Shown piece by piece: positions 11,281-23,666 of a stretch of DNA of 64,000 nucleotides (positions within the stretch are counted from its first letter, which is position 1; every line of letters starts with the position of its first letter). The stretch spans positions 12,992,388 through 13,056,387 of the forward strand of contig CM034406.1 in the NCBI GenBank assembly GCA_019925095.2, read 5' to 3'. Origin of the DNA: Dendrolimus kikuchii. Lineage: Eukaryota > Arthropoda > Insecta > Lepidoptera > Lasiocampidae. Below the pieces are notes generated by a model. It searched no databases, had not been told where the DNA came from, and worked only from the letters and a program-made list of their open reading frames with translations. The translations under genes and the position numbers were made by a program.

Positions 11281-14200
11281 ATGGCTCGAGAATTTGACCA
11301 CCTTTTCAAACTGCTGATTATCGGTGACAGTGGTGAGTGGGCGAGGCCTGTGACTGGTGTTAGTTTATAAGCAATACGGAGCTTCGTGAGACTAACATTA
11401 GTCTGTTACAGGTGTGGGTAAGAGCTGTCTTCTCCTGCGTTTTGCCGACAACACATTCTCCGGTAGTTATATTACGACAATAGGGGTCGATTTCAAAATA
11501 AGAACTTTAGAAATAAACGGTGAGAGAGTGAAGCTACAGATATGGGACACGGCGGGTCAGGAGAGGTTCAGAACGATCACCAGCACGTACTATAGGGGTA
11601 CCCATGGGGTCATCGTTGTTTACGACGTCACCAATGGGGAGTCCTTTGCCAATGTCAAGAGGTGGCTGCATGAGATTGAACAGAATTGTGATGTTGTTAA
11701 CAAAGTTTTAGGTAAGTTTACCAATCAACTACAGCAACATTAGAATCGAAATGTGGGTATTGGTACACACTGTCTTTATTATTATATACTATTATAAATT
11801 ACTAAAATCTTTCAGGAATATTGATGAGTTATTTATAAACATAGCTATTCTATAAGTAGATAGATATAGATTAAAGTAGTAGTAGATATAGATTAAAATT
11901 GACGAAGTGATCTTTATTTGACTGTCTTTCAAGCTAATTATGATGGTTTGTTAAACTTGATGAAGTAATAGATTATATAACTGTCTGCTTTCCTTTTGAT
12001 GGACTTCATTATTGCAGATGGTTTGTTAACTACCCACCAATGAGTTTGTTTGTTATTTTTATATTTAAAAAATCTGCTAACTGACGGAAACATAATTTCT
12101 TGCTTATTATTTATTGTATTGTTACTAGCCTAGCAATAATTATTACTACACTATATATGTATTGTTGATAACAGCTAATTCATATTTAACTAAGTCAATA
12201 ACATTTTAAAGCTTTAGTAGTATGCAGTACTTCAAAGACATGTTTCTATCAAGATGTAAGTATATTAACAAATGCTTTATTGCTGAGAGTATTTATTGGT
12301 ATTCTCTCTTGTTCCCCTTACAAATGATAAAATTTATGACAAATTACTATTTACAGTTAAAAAATAGAACAAATTATATTATGCCTTAATGTGTACATAA
12401 AATATATAAATAAAATTAACCTTTTCTGCCTACAGAGTTAGTACATACTTTATTTTTACTTTTAGACTGGCCTATTTTTCTGCTTATCCTTACTCTTAAC
12501 CTCCTCATAAAATGACAATTCTTTTTGTTTGTTAAGTTTTTAAAGACCATTATTCACAGTTCCCATATTTAGTCCTGTGATTCTCCATGTGCTTTGTATG
12601 TCTTAAGATACCATTTTAGCAATGTTTTGATACTATTTATAAAGATTATTACATAAAAAAACAATATGCCCAATATGCACTCTAGTGAAAATAAGAATAC
12701 ATATTGCATAATTGAATCATACAGATTAGTAATTGAAGGTCATGAGTCTACCATTGTTTCCAAAGCTATTTTAGTTACTGTACAAGGAGAAAAAGCAATG
12801 CAACACACTCCCCAGCAACATGTTTTCTTTACTTAAGTCCTAGGATTCTGCAGGTCCTATATCATAACAAACATCTGATGTTTATGGTCACAATAAATAA
12901 TCATTATTAATCCTCACTTACATTTAACTAAAGCTTTTTGAGATGAGATGACCATTATCAAGAAATTGGCAACATAATGTGCTTTCTACCAGAGGGATTG
13001 TTATAATGTCTGTGTTTATGGTTTAACAAAATTATTTTCTGAATGGATATGACAAATAAAGTTCAGTCTACAGAAACTATTATTTATAACAATGACACCA
13101 TAGGAAAATATTTATTTGATTGTATTTATTCAATAATATTATTCACATTAGGGCAATAATAGTACTGACATTTTTTGTCTAATGTATAATTTTTTTTTGC
13201 AGTTGGTAACAAAAATGATTGTCCGTCAAGAAAAGTGGTAGTAACAGAAGATGCTCAGAGATTTGCCAGTCAGATGAACATACCGCTATTTGAAACAAGC
13301 GCAAAAGAGAATATCAATGTCGAAGAGATGTTTCTCACTATCACTAAAATGGTGAGTATAAACTTATTATAATATTTTAGAGCTTAGCTATTGTCGGTGG
13401 GGCCTCCTTCAATCCTCTCTACTCTCGGCCAGCTGTTTCACTTCTTTGCATGACACAACACATATCTTATCTCTTATTTATTTGACAAACATCTTCCTGG
13501 GTCTTCCCTTCCCTCCTCTACTTACTACTTTGCCTTCTATTATCTTACAGGAAGGGTGTCATGTCTGTGCTTTCCTCTATTGTTTTAATAATTAACAATA
13601 GTGACCTACTTTATTCTAAGCAAATACTAGAATAAATTTAATTTGTGGTTAAACCACATTCAGCGGTTTGAATGTCTAGGCTTACATGATCTGTATATTG
13701 TTACAAGACGATTTGAGCAAACCTACATATTGAGATTACTAGTTTATAAAGCTGCCAATTCACCATGGGCAAATGTGGGACAGGGCCTTGAAATTAAAAA
13801 GTCTACCTAACAGTAGGAAGTTTAGATGATAATTGCAAATATCAGTAAATGAAGGTGTTTTCTAACATTCTTAAGAATTTTTAAATTGAAAGCTAAGGTG
13901 TAATATGCATTTAAATTATATTATACCCTAAAACAATTCTACTTGAGCATGGTTTGCAAAATATTAAGTGATGGAGCTGCATACAAATCACACACACAAG
14001 CACATTTATTTTCTCAATATTTATCAATTATGTTATGTGTCTTTCATCCGCTTATGAATTCAATGATGATAAGTATTTGTTAGGTACCCCATAGGATAAC
14101 CTTCTGGAAGTGCTGTTGAAATGGGGGTCAAGTGTTCCTCACACGCTCACCTTTCTTCCTGTGAGATAGAGATAGAGAATGAAGTAGTGGGGGACTTGGT

Positions 14201-16889
14201 TCCCCTTGGCAGTGGAAGAGGTGTTTAGGCTGCCGCCTTCCAGGACCTGAGTAAGCGCAAGGCCAAATACTCGAGGCCCTAAAAGACAAAGGAAGGAACA
14301 CCAAGATGTTTTAGTGGGTACACCCGACCACGGCATGATTATAGCATTTATTACTTGCTTTCCTGCTGCGGTAGATAGTGGACAGATGGATTTCCCCTCA
14401 TTAAAAAAAACCCACTGAAGGTTAATTTTTCATATTTCATGTAGCATCCTTTGTTTAGATTAAATTAAGTAGGATATTTTATAACCACTTCTTTAGGGCC
14501 CTTATTTACTCATTTTGGCTGATATCTATTCCCTATAGGCACTATATTTACAAGGTGATGACAACATAGATAGGCAATAATAATTATGTTTGTCAGTGTA
14601 AAGCTGTTAGACTACCAATCCAAATAATACTAAACAATACTATGAAACCTTTGCCCTAGCTTATCTCAACATATAAAATCAATATACAGTCAAATTCTTG
14701 TGATGTATGTTTTTATTCTATGCATATCTATGTCTATCCCAAATTTTATTGTCAATTAAGATTAGTAATGCAAAGTGGTGCAATACTTAATTTGTATGTA
14801 AAGCATTTATGCAATTATACATTGCTGATTATGAGTAGTCTTATATTTGTAGCGAGTGAACCATTCCATTGTAAATTGTTTTTTTTTGACAAAGGTCTAT
14901 ATTGCAATTGTGTTTTTACTTCAGAAAGTATAAAATTAAAGTTTGAAGCCACAGGTAAATGGCTAGCATATTGTTTTTTGTCATTAAAACTAGTTTATCC
15001 ATTCCCCAGGATACACACTATCATCCTGGTAAATTTAAATAAAACATATACAGCTCTTTTGTTGCAATTAAGCCTGATTTACATTTACATCGGTTAAGAA
15101 GTGGATTAACTACCAAAAGTGATGAGTTAAATCCTTATTATCATTTGGACAGATATCTACTTAATCAGCAACTTATTATTTAACTGCTAAATTTATGTTC
15201 AAATAGTGATGAGGGCTAATTTGTCAGTTTTGCAAGTTAATTCTCTGTTTAACTGGTAAGGTAAATATAAATCAAGCTTAACAGAGTTACTGTCTCGTTT
15301 ATCCATTAATATAGATATCTAGTCATACCATCCCAGTAATTATAGTTACTGAATATTGTCATATATAAAAAGATAACAATGTTCAATAAATAATTAACAT
15401 GTGATAAGACTGCCCTTTTACTGAGGAAACTATGACTCACCCACAATGGAATGGTTTACATTAATCTAATTATTCACCCATGTATGAAATTATGAATGTT
15501 AATGTTAACTTTTAGTAAAATTTTCGTGGATCGTAGTAAAAAAACTTAATTAACATATCTAACAAGGTTGAGTCATAACTGTGTTTTCATTGGGTTATTT
15601 TAAAGTATGTATACTTTCTGGATTCCTATGTGTGGTTATGTGTAGTATATTTTAAGAAACAGATTTGAGATATGTTTGTAATATCATGGAAGAAAACTAC
15701 TAGTATTACTGATAATAGCTCGGAAAAGATCCTAAATTATACAGGGATAGATGGCGCCACAGGCCATTCTTGTCTCGCCTGTTGACATTTTATTTATTAA
15801 AACATTTAGAGTTTACCCCTTAACAATAGATTTTAATATAAGAATTTTATGAGGAGAGAAATAATATAAGTGTTAATTCAAAAGCGTTATATTTTTTTTT
15901 ATGATAAAATTTCGAACTCTAATGCATATATATAATAATCTAAAATAATATCCATCAGTGTCAGATAGGGTGTTTTGAAATTAGAAGGTTTTGTAACCGC
16001 TTTTATTAGGTTGCAGCATTGCATATTCAAAGACAATTGTACTTAATTTAGTCTAAGTCTTGCACCAGAGCCGACACACATTTTTTCATATAAAAATAGT
16101 GAAGGATAGAAAAAAATGATTAAAATATTAATTTTTGGATGGATTTGGTAAAAAAGTTATTCTAGGGATTTCTTGGGTATGTATAGAAAATATGAGGAAC
16201 TGTGAGATACAAATAAGAGTATTTTCCCTAATGGTAACAATTTTACATGTAAATATTTCGATATTATGATAGTCATATTTCAATTGTTTCTATGCTTGTT
16301 CATACTCTCTTCACAGCTTTGAATATTACATAATTATATCGATTTCCTTGAAAGTTTAATATAGGATTATTTCACATATTGAAAAATATCATAGTTCCTA
16401 ATCCCAGTGGAAGACAATTATGTGATATTTTTGGTGAGGCATAGAAAGTTCTAGTAAATTATAGTACTAATCACACTCATCTAATAAGCAAATATTTGAA
16501 AACATCAATTGGCCAATCCCCCGTACTGATCAGCCCACAAATTTTTCACAGCTGGTTTTATAGGCGCTCCACGTTTTCACGAGATTCTCGATTCTCGCGT
16601 CCTCGCGAAATTGTGGAGGGCCCTTTAGTTTCCCCCTATTTCAGTGCAAAATGTTTCAATCGCTCTGCATTGCTAGGGTATTATTGTAAGCTACTGATCC
16701 GTCTTTTACATTGCAATATTATTACGTCTTATATTAGTATTAAAATTATTTTCAAACAATATATTCATCTAAATTATTTTGTTTCAGGTTCTAAGATCAA
16801 AATTGGAAATGAAGGAGAGACAAAACGTGATAACAAACGACACAGTACATCTCAAAAAGGGTCATAAAACAAAGAAGAAATGTTGCTAG
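11281..16889 (+). CDS. RAB35: RAB35, small GTPase of endocytic recycling
   Basis: Rab35 controls recycling from early endosomes to the plasma membrane, cytokinesis and actin-linked trafficking. Exons: 11281-11332, 11412-11711, 13203-13351 and 16788-16889, with GT-AG borders and matching phases, giving 200 residues (human Rab35 has 201). The P-loop GDSGVGKS spans the first intron. The effector loop with [16 protein letters not shown], the [13 protein letters not shown] switch II, the NKND guanine motif and the ETSAKEN motif are all intact. The C-terminus is basic and ends KKKCC, the usual double-cysteine geranylgeranylation signal. [15 protein letters not shown] and the [10 protein letters not shown] and [13 protein letters not shown] stretches favour Rab35 over Rab1. 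AATAAA at 17807-17812 may end a long 3' UTR. Intron 3 (13352-16787) holds a MITE and a repeat relic. Confidence 0.96.
13352..15068. other. RAB35 intron 3, left part, with repeat relics
   Basis: A C/T-rich relic at 13390-13560 looks like old non-LTR sequence. At 14060-14400 lies a GC-richer unit containing TTTTAGTGGGTACACCCG, a phrase reminiscent of the R1-like 3' region elsewhere here. Its class is unresolved. No exon was recognised. Confidence 0.4.
15069..15281. mobile_element. MITE in RAB35 intron 3
   Basis: The left end AAGCCTGATTTACATTTAC and the right end GTAAATATAAATCAAGCTT are inverted repeats of about 20-30 bp. The interior shows no coding sequence and includes repeated GTGATGAG words. 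Confidence 0.6.
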
Positions 16890-17223
16890 TGGTCGCACTT
16901 GACAGTGCCACGGACATTGCATATATTATGCTCAAAATATCACAAGACGTTGTACAACCTTGGCAAGCACTATGTCGAAAAGCACTGATAAATCCTTTAT
17001 GTTCATCACATTATTTAATATACCATTTTACCTTTGTTGGCAGTTTTCTCATCCCTTAAAGACCTGGCTACAAGGCCCATAGTATGAAAAGATATTTGTG
17101 GAGATAGTACTCACAAGTGTGAATGTTTGGTCATAAGACAGTTATGGTGTCTTTTTATGCCAGCTTCTGCATTAAAAATGGGGAAATGAGTTCATATATG
17201 TAGCCAGATCTTTTACTAATACA

Positions 17224-17272
17224 TACATACATAACTTCACGCCAGTTCCCTTGCGGGGTAGGCACGAACATT
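17224..17272 (-). mobile_element. RTE-like family B, 3' terminal fragment
   Basis: It contains ACATACATACATAACTTCAC and the CCAGTTCCCTTGCGGGGTAG word. These are the reverse complement of the family B end with its (ATGT)n tail. Only about 50 bp remain. Confidence 0.6.
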
Positions 17273-18162
17273 TACTAATGTGACTATTAATACTGATGAT
17301 GATTGTCTCAATGTCTTACCATCATCCATTTATCAAAATAGTGCTAATTAACCTGAAGTTAATAAGGGAACATTACAAACTAGCTAAAAGCACAGAAATG
17401 CAATTGATTTATATTTTTGAATCTCAGAAACAGTGAAAAAATTCGATTGTGGGGCTTTCAACTACCCATAATGGTCTTCTCTCTTAATTTGTAGTAATCT
17501 ATTTTTAATGATCTTTCGTAGCAAACAACCACTATATATTAGTGTTGTTATTTAAAAAATAATGTTTAAATTTATATAATACCGTTTTCAGGATGACAAT
17601 AATATTATAGAATGTAATATGCCAGGAAATCCTGAAAAAGGTTATGGAGATGGAAAGCTGCCATATTCATTATACCATACTGTTTCATAAGCTCATTTCA
17701 CTATGTTATTTATTTAGGTCTCTGTGACAGCTTGACAAAATATCATTAATGTTTTAACTTTGATATGTATTTATTTTTTTACATCAGAGCAAAAAAGATA
17801 TACATGAATAAAATCTAAATGACAGCTTCAAATGGTCATTTCATATCTCCAATCAAGCTGTCACTGTCGCTAGGAAGCAAGTGCTTCAAATAAGTGACAA
17901 TCTCACTTCTCATTCAAACCTGTGAAATAATATGGATGATGCAGTAATGATATAATTCATATTACCACTTTAGGTTCATATTTTAGAACTCAAATTTGTA
18001 TAAAAAATTAAATATAAATTTAGCAAAATTGTACCGTCATCATATGTGTCATGCATTTGCTGATACTTTTTAGTCAGGTTAGAGGGCTTGATACTTTAAT
18101 CAATGAGTGGGAGAGTCAATAAAATTTCAGATCAATGTTTTTTAATATTTATATAGAATAGC

Positions 18163-18268
18163 ATATTGCTGGCGTCAGTGCAGGATACGTAATACCCGTT
18201 AATAATTTGACGAAAAAATATCACCAAAAAAATTTGTTACAATATTCTGCCCTGACGCCAACGATATA
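18163..18268. mobile_element. Small MITE
   Basis: ATTGCTGGCGTCAGTGCAGG and CTGCCCTGACGCCAACGATA form inverted termini around an AT-rich core of about 60 bp. No coding capacity. Confidence 0.55.
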
Positions 18269-21200
18269 ACAAAATATGTATGTATATTTATAACATATTG
18301 TATTACAAAATAAATACCTATTTTTGTCCTTAGATTAGAGTCTCAATACATCTCACAAAATCACATCATGACTTAGGAAGAGATACATTTTAAAAGAACT
18401 GACCTAATCAATGGACGCCCTCTTATCATATTTCTATGAGCAAAAGTATCGTTCTAAAATATGGATTTGAAAGATGTGAGTTGTTCAATGCACATAAAGA
18501 TCTATGAGATGGAGATATTCTTCCAGTTTATATTACATAAAGTTTGCTATGAATGTAACAACGTCGGGTAAAGAGCGTATACATTATAATGGAATAATTG
18601 ACTCCAAAAATTACATTAGAATATTGTGAATGCATAGTTAATTATGTATGAATGTATTTTATCATCAGGAATTAATGTGATGGAGTGTCGTGTTACATAA
18701 TGTGGGAGTGTTATAATTGCAAATATCATATGACCCATGTATTTAGGGTTTTTGTTGTGTTACAAGATCAACAAGCCTATGTTCTTATGATAATTTAGTT
18801 TATATTTTTAATAGTATTAGTATTATTGTTTTTATCTGTGTATTGCTTCTCAAAGTAGATATCCAAGTATTTAGGGGTTTTCCTAGTTAGTAAAACTATA
18901 ATGAAATGTCAATGTCATTTAATGTCACATTAAAAGTTTTTTTTTTTTTTTAATTTTTGAACAGTGGTAAGTTTGAACAAAGTTGCTCGCTATTACGCAT
19001 CTGTTTAATTTTCGTAATCTGTCATCCCCAGCCTTGAAATTGAAAAGCCGTGGTCTGATGTTTAAAACACGATCACCTTAATTCACCTGTAATCTCAATT
19101 TTTATAATCATTTTTAATTTATCATTGTACATTAACATTTTTAACATAATTTTAATACACTTCTAAGTCGTTACTTCACTACCGAGGATCGTGACTTTAA
19201 TGGCAGAGAATAATTGGTCTCTAAAGCTGAAGAGAGCACGGTTTTAATACTTATCCTTAACATTTTTATATTTGAGTTACAAATGTAAAGCTTACAATTT
19301 GGTTCCAACACTAAATTTTACAATCATTCAACTCCTAAATAAAGGCTATGTTTATTAAATTTCATAAGTCTGTGGTTAGAAACAGTATTTTTTCCATAAC
19401 TTAATATTGGTATAAATTCCAATATTATTTCCGATATGTTTGCTATCAATTTGTTGATCTTGGAACATAAAATTATATGATGTTTAATTTCTTTATCAAC
19501 CTATTATCACGGATTTGTGAACGAGATATTAATGCGATGAATCACACTTATATAATACCAAGATAAATTATTTGTATGTTATTAAAAAAAAGTATTATAA
19601 TTTGAGACTATTGAATATGACTCACGCGATTATAATCTCTTATATTTAAACATTTGTTGCAGTTTGAACCAGTTAACTGATCAACATTTACATTATTTGA
19701 TAACGGTTTTAACTCTCGATTGTTAAGAAATAAAATGGTTTACATTCATAGATGTCAAAATTAAGTTCCGTGACCCATCCCCCCCCCCCCTTTTATTTTC
19801 TATCTTGTTTATCCCGTCTCATCCATCTAACCCCTTCTCTTTTATACCAACTTGAGGGCTGGCAACGCGTTGGCTTCGCCCTGGTGTTGCAAACGTCTAG
19901 CTGGAGCCGTTTGCCAGTATTGCAATATTTTTTTTAAAATTATCATATATCAACTGAGTTGCATTATATCGCTTGTGTATATCTTACAATCATACATACC
20001 TTACCATTGGTAAAAAATCGACTTTATTTCTATAGTTTTTTTACCCATGGAGTGGATCACTGGTAATGTAAGTCTGCACAGATCTTCAGTAAACACCAGT
20101 CTCGCGCAACAGGTATTTATGGTTTGTAAGTTGTTGTGTGAGAAAATAAAGTTTCTATTAAACAGTGGATAGTAAGATTTATATCGGGCATTGATAATTT
20201 AATTGTCGGAAAAATTAAGACTGGCGCATTGGTTTTGTATTGAGAACCGTGAAATGCGCAGGTATATTTATAAAATAAGAGCCCATAAAGTTATGGATCA
20301 GTTAAGTGGGTCATGCTAGAATAGAACATTTTAATTATAGCTAACTTTTCAAATAGTTACAAATAAAATCCAGTGGGTAACTTTTAATAGTGAGATCATG
20401 AGATATTTATAATTTTTCTAATTTAAAAATATTGGCAAAGTATACGTGCTGAATTGTCTGTCCAAAAATTCCAAATTTATTTATATTTCTACAACCCCAA
20501 GGGAGATGTTTAGGCGAGTGTAGTTTTTTAAAACTGAGAATGAAATTATAATTTAGATAATACTATAAACACCTAATATTTGGAATTAACGTAAATGCAG
20601 GAGTTAGCATGTGAACTGTTAGCAACTTTTTTCTTTATACTAGAATATTTAACATTCAGGTATTGCGATGATAATTAATTTAAAAAATACATATCTTTTG
20701 TTCAAATCAATTTCTTGGTTAATTTCTGAGGGTTTAAATAGTCATTACTTTAGATTTAAATGTTTAATTTGCCTGGTTTCGTACCTAAATGATTGCCTTT
20801 ATTATAAGGGTTACCTTGTTATAGGACTGAACTAATTTATCTTATGTATCATAATTACATACCGCTTTCTTGATCAAAATTAAATAAGCAATTAAGAATA
20901 CAATTCTGAAATTATTATTGGTAATTGCGCATAAACGCGGGACGAGAACGTTATGCGTTTTTTTGTATTCAAAGACTATAAATTTCGTTTGCTATAGTAT
21001 AATAACGACACTATTACACGATCATAATTAGTAATTAATAATTATTATCGTTATAAATGAAGTCAGTTTGAAAATATTTTTTTTTGTAGTGAAATAAGAA
21101 CATCACTAATTACGATTTAATCTTTTAATCATGAAATGTGGCCTGTAATATTAAATTAAAATATTATATTTCATGTTTTGCAATGATTTTTGTTGATACA

Positions 21201-22587
21201 TGTGAAAATATTTTTATAAATCCCCTTACATATTCATAAGTTAAAGAAGATATTAATAATTGCATTCTAAGTGTGTGAATAAAACATTTAAGAAGATTGT
21301 ACACCTCGTTTTAATATTATAATAAGGGGCAAAGTAAATACAAAAGTGGTTTAATGGTGTACAAGGAGTTTAGGTAAATACATTAAATTCGGCGCATGAG
21401 GTAAATTGGTTCAGTATATGACTCTCAATTGTATGAATGCATTTTAAACTTTTACCTATGGAATAGTACACAGACATATCTTAGTTGTTTCGATGTAGAG
21501 GCGCTCAATATTATTAGTGTTCGTCGACTCGTTTGTACGGAACCTTTTATAATGTAGCTAATTTTAAATACAGGGACGTAATTAGACAGCTAAGACCGAA
21601 GGTTTCTTTGAATCAGATATTGGTTTTATTTGTCACAGTATAATGGTTTGAGTGCTTGACCCGCTTGGTTATAATCGATTTTGTTTTTGTGCTTTCCTTT
21701 CGATATTTACCTTGGTCTAAGTGTTTCCAAGAACGGTCTAAGTGGTGTCTGTTTCATGTTACCCATAAGTATAAGTGAGTATTGCTTTAACAACAGTCTG
21801 GATGTATTCATGTTTTCTTTATTAAAAAATAAATTTACTACAAACAACAAATCATTAATTTTTTCTGGTATGAACCAGTCGCCTAATAATGTTATCAAAA
21901 TGAAGGTAAAATGAATGTTCTCAAATCTAAATAGTTAAAATAATATTCAAATAGTCGTAAGGTAATCAAATATTAGCATTGCCTTTGGTCAGTAGCTGTC
22001 TCTTATTATGGTCCTGTATATATTTTATGCCAAAATCTTTCTTATGTATTGCATTTATTGCTAAATATTCACGAGAGTTCTCTGTAGACAAATGCTTAGT
22101 TGAGATTAATTGGTACTAAATTTGTATATTTTTCCTAAAATACCATTCCCTTTTTATTGTACAATGTACGCTGGTCATGCAGCTTTCATTTTAGTTAATG
22201 TGCATGATTTGTCTCACTTCAGTACTCATTTTTATTATTAAGAAATATTGTTCATAGGTACCGGCATTTTGTTTTTAAAAATGTAAATAGATATATTTTG
22301 CCCATAATACGTTTCTTGTTTTATTTTCCTAAGTTTATAGAAATAACTGCTACCGCACCTATTAACGGAGATCTGAAACGCTGATTTAAGTGATTTAAGA
22401 AATAGGTAACGGGTAATTCTGGGTATTAATAAAGTAAATTTAAGTTTCACATAGGCCATGAGCAGTAAGGTATTAGGTACTACGAATCAAACTTCCAATC
22501 TCGCGAGAATTTAAAAGTGTTACAGCCAATTATAGTAGTAAAAGGTGATAAAGAATGCGTTAGCAAATTTGATCAATATCGTCTTTG

Positions 22588-22827
22588 CCAGGTGGTAGGG
22601 CATTTGCCCGACTGGATGGCTACCACCCCTGGTTTAAAGTATGTCGCCATAACAACCTTGAGTTGTGTTCCGACATTAGTCACCAGGTTCCAGTCTCCTT
22701 TAAGAGAGCAGCAGCGCATTTGTAGCACCTTTGGTGTTGCAAATGTCCATAGGCGATGGTAACCGCTTTCCATCACGTGGGCCGTCTGCCTGTCTGCTGA
22801 ACTCCTGCAATAAAAAATAAAAAAAAT
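22588..22827 (+). repeat. Family A repeat, plus-strand copy
   Basis: It starts at the CCAGGTGGTAGGGCATTTGC block and continues through ACAACCTTGAGTTGTGTTCC and AGAGAGCAGCAGCGCATTTG to GCCGTCTGCCTGTCTG and an A-rich tail. The 5' part present in the 34.6 and 42.0 kb copies is diverged or missing. Confidence 0.7.
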
Positions 22828-23666
22828 CGGAAGTTCTCTTTTTTGATAATAAATACCTATTCAGTGAGATTATATTATAATGTAGCAGTTCGAAAAAGCA
22901 CATTTCAGGAAACAGTTGACATTTGCAATACAAACCTATTAATATGATTCTTCCTTAAAGACAATAACCAATATTCAGATTTATAATTTTTTTAAATATA
23001 AAACTACACTGAACTTAAAGTTCCCGCTGAAAATTTCTGTTAATTTTGGGTGCTTCGTTCAATTTTGGCTTAGCACGGTTTGTGCATTCAACCAGTCGTG
23101 TGGTAAATGGCATTTTAACCTAGCCATTTAAAGCCTCCGTCTTAAGTAATAAAGACAGAGGTAGAAAGAGAAATTAAAGAGTCGTTAAGAGAAGTGTGAT
23201 CATACACAGGACAAGAAAGAAAACATTCGCGCTTTTTCAAGGTACTTATAATATGGAGGGTAGAGGTAAGGAGAGCCGTTTCATATAGCGGCGACACTCT
23301 TCGCGGGAGTTCCGCCTTGGGAACTCCAGGCGGACGTGCTTGCCAAGGTTCGACACATCCGACAGGATGCCAGAACTAGGGGCTCCATAACTTACAAAGG
23401 CTACGTTCCACAAGAAACTCACAACGACCATGTTCACAACCGCGAGTTTTCCCGTTCCACTTATTTGCGAACGTTACAACCATAATCTCTAGTGGAACGG
23501 ATTATGGAGCGTTGATATCATAAACTACGAGATACACAAATGTCATTGGTTGATTTGAAAATCGGGCCTTTTCAATGTCAATCGATAGGGAGATTTAATG
23601 CTCTGAGGGCAACGCCCACTTCGACTCACCTCTTGACATGGGTCGTTGTAAGTGCTGTGTGATCGA

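Larger units (their letters stand above)
16890..22587. other. Gene-poor interval downstream of RAB35
   Basis: The first kilobase is probably RAB35 3' UTR. A family B tail lies on the minus strand at 17224-17272, a small MITE at 18163-18268, a poly-C run near 19780-19792 and a repeat relic at 19850-19930. No exon with a recognisable product was found; open frames here are short and lack family features. Confidence 0.5.

Noticed and set aside
22517..22776. Open frames of 67-81 residues on both strands
   Set aside because: They lie in a family A repeat and have counterparts in other copies (34.6, 42.0, 44.8 kb) with frameshifts, so they are not host genes.
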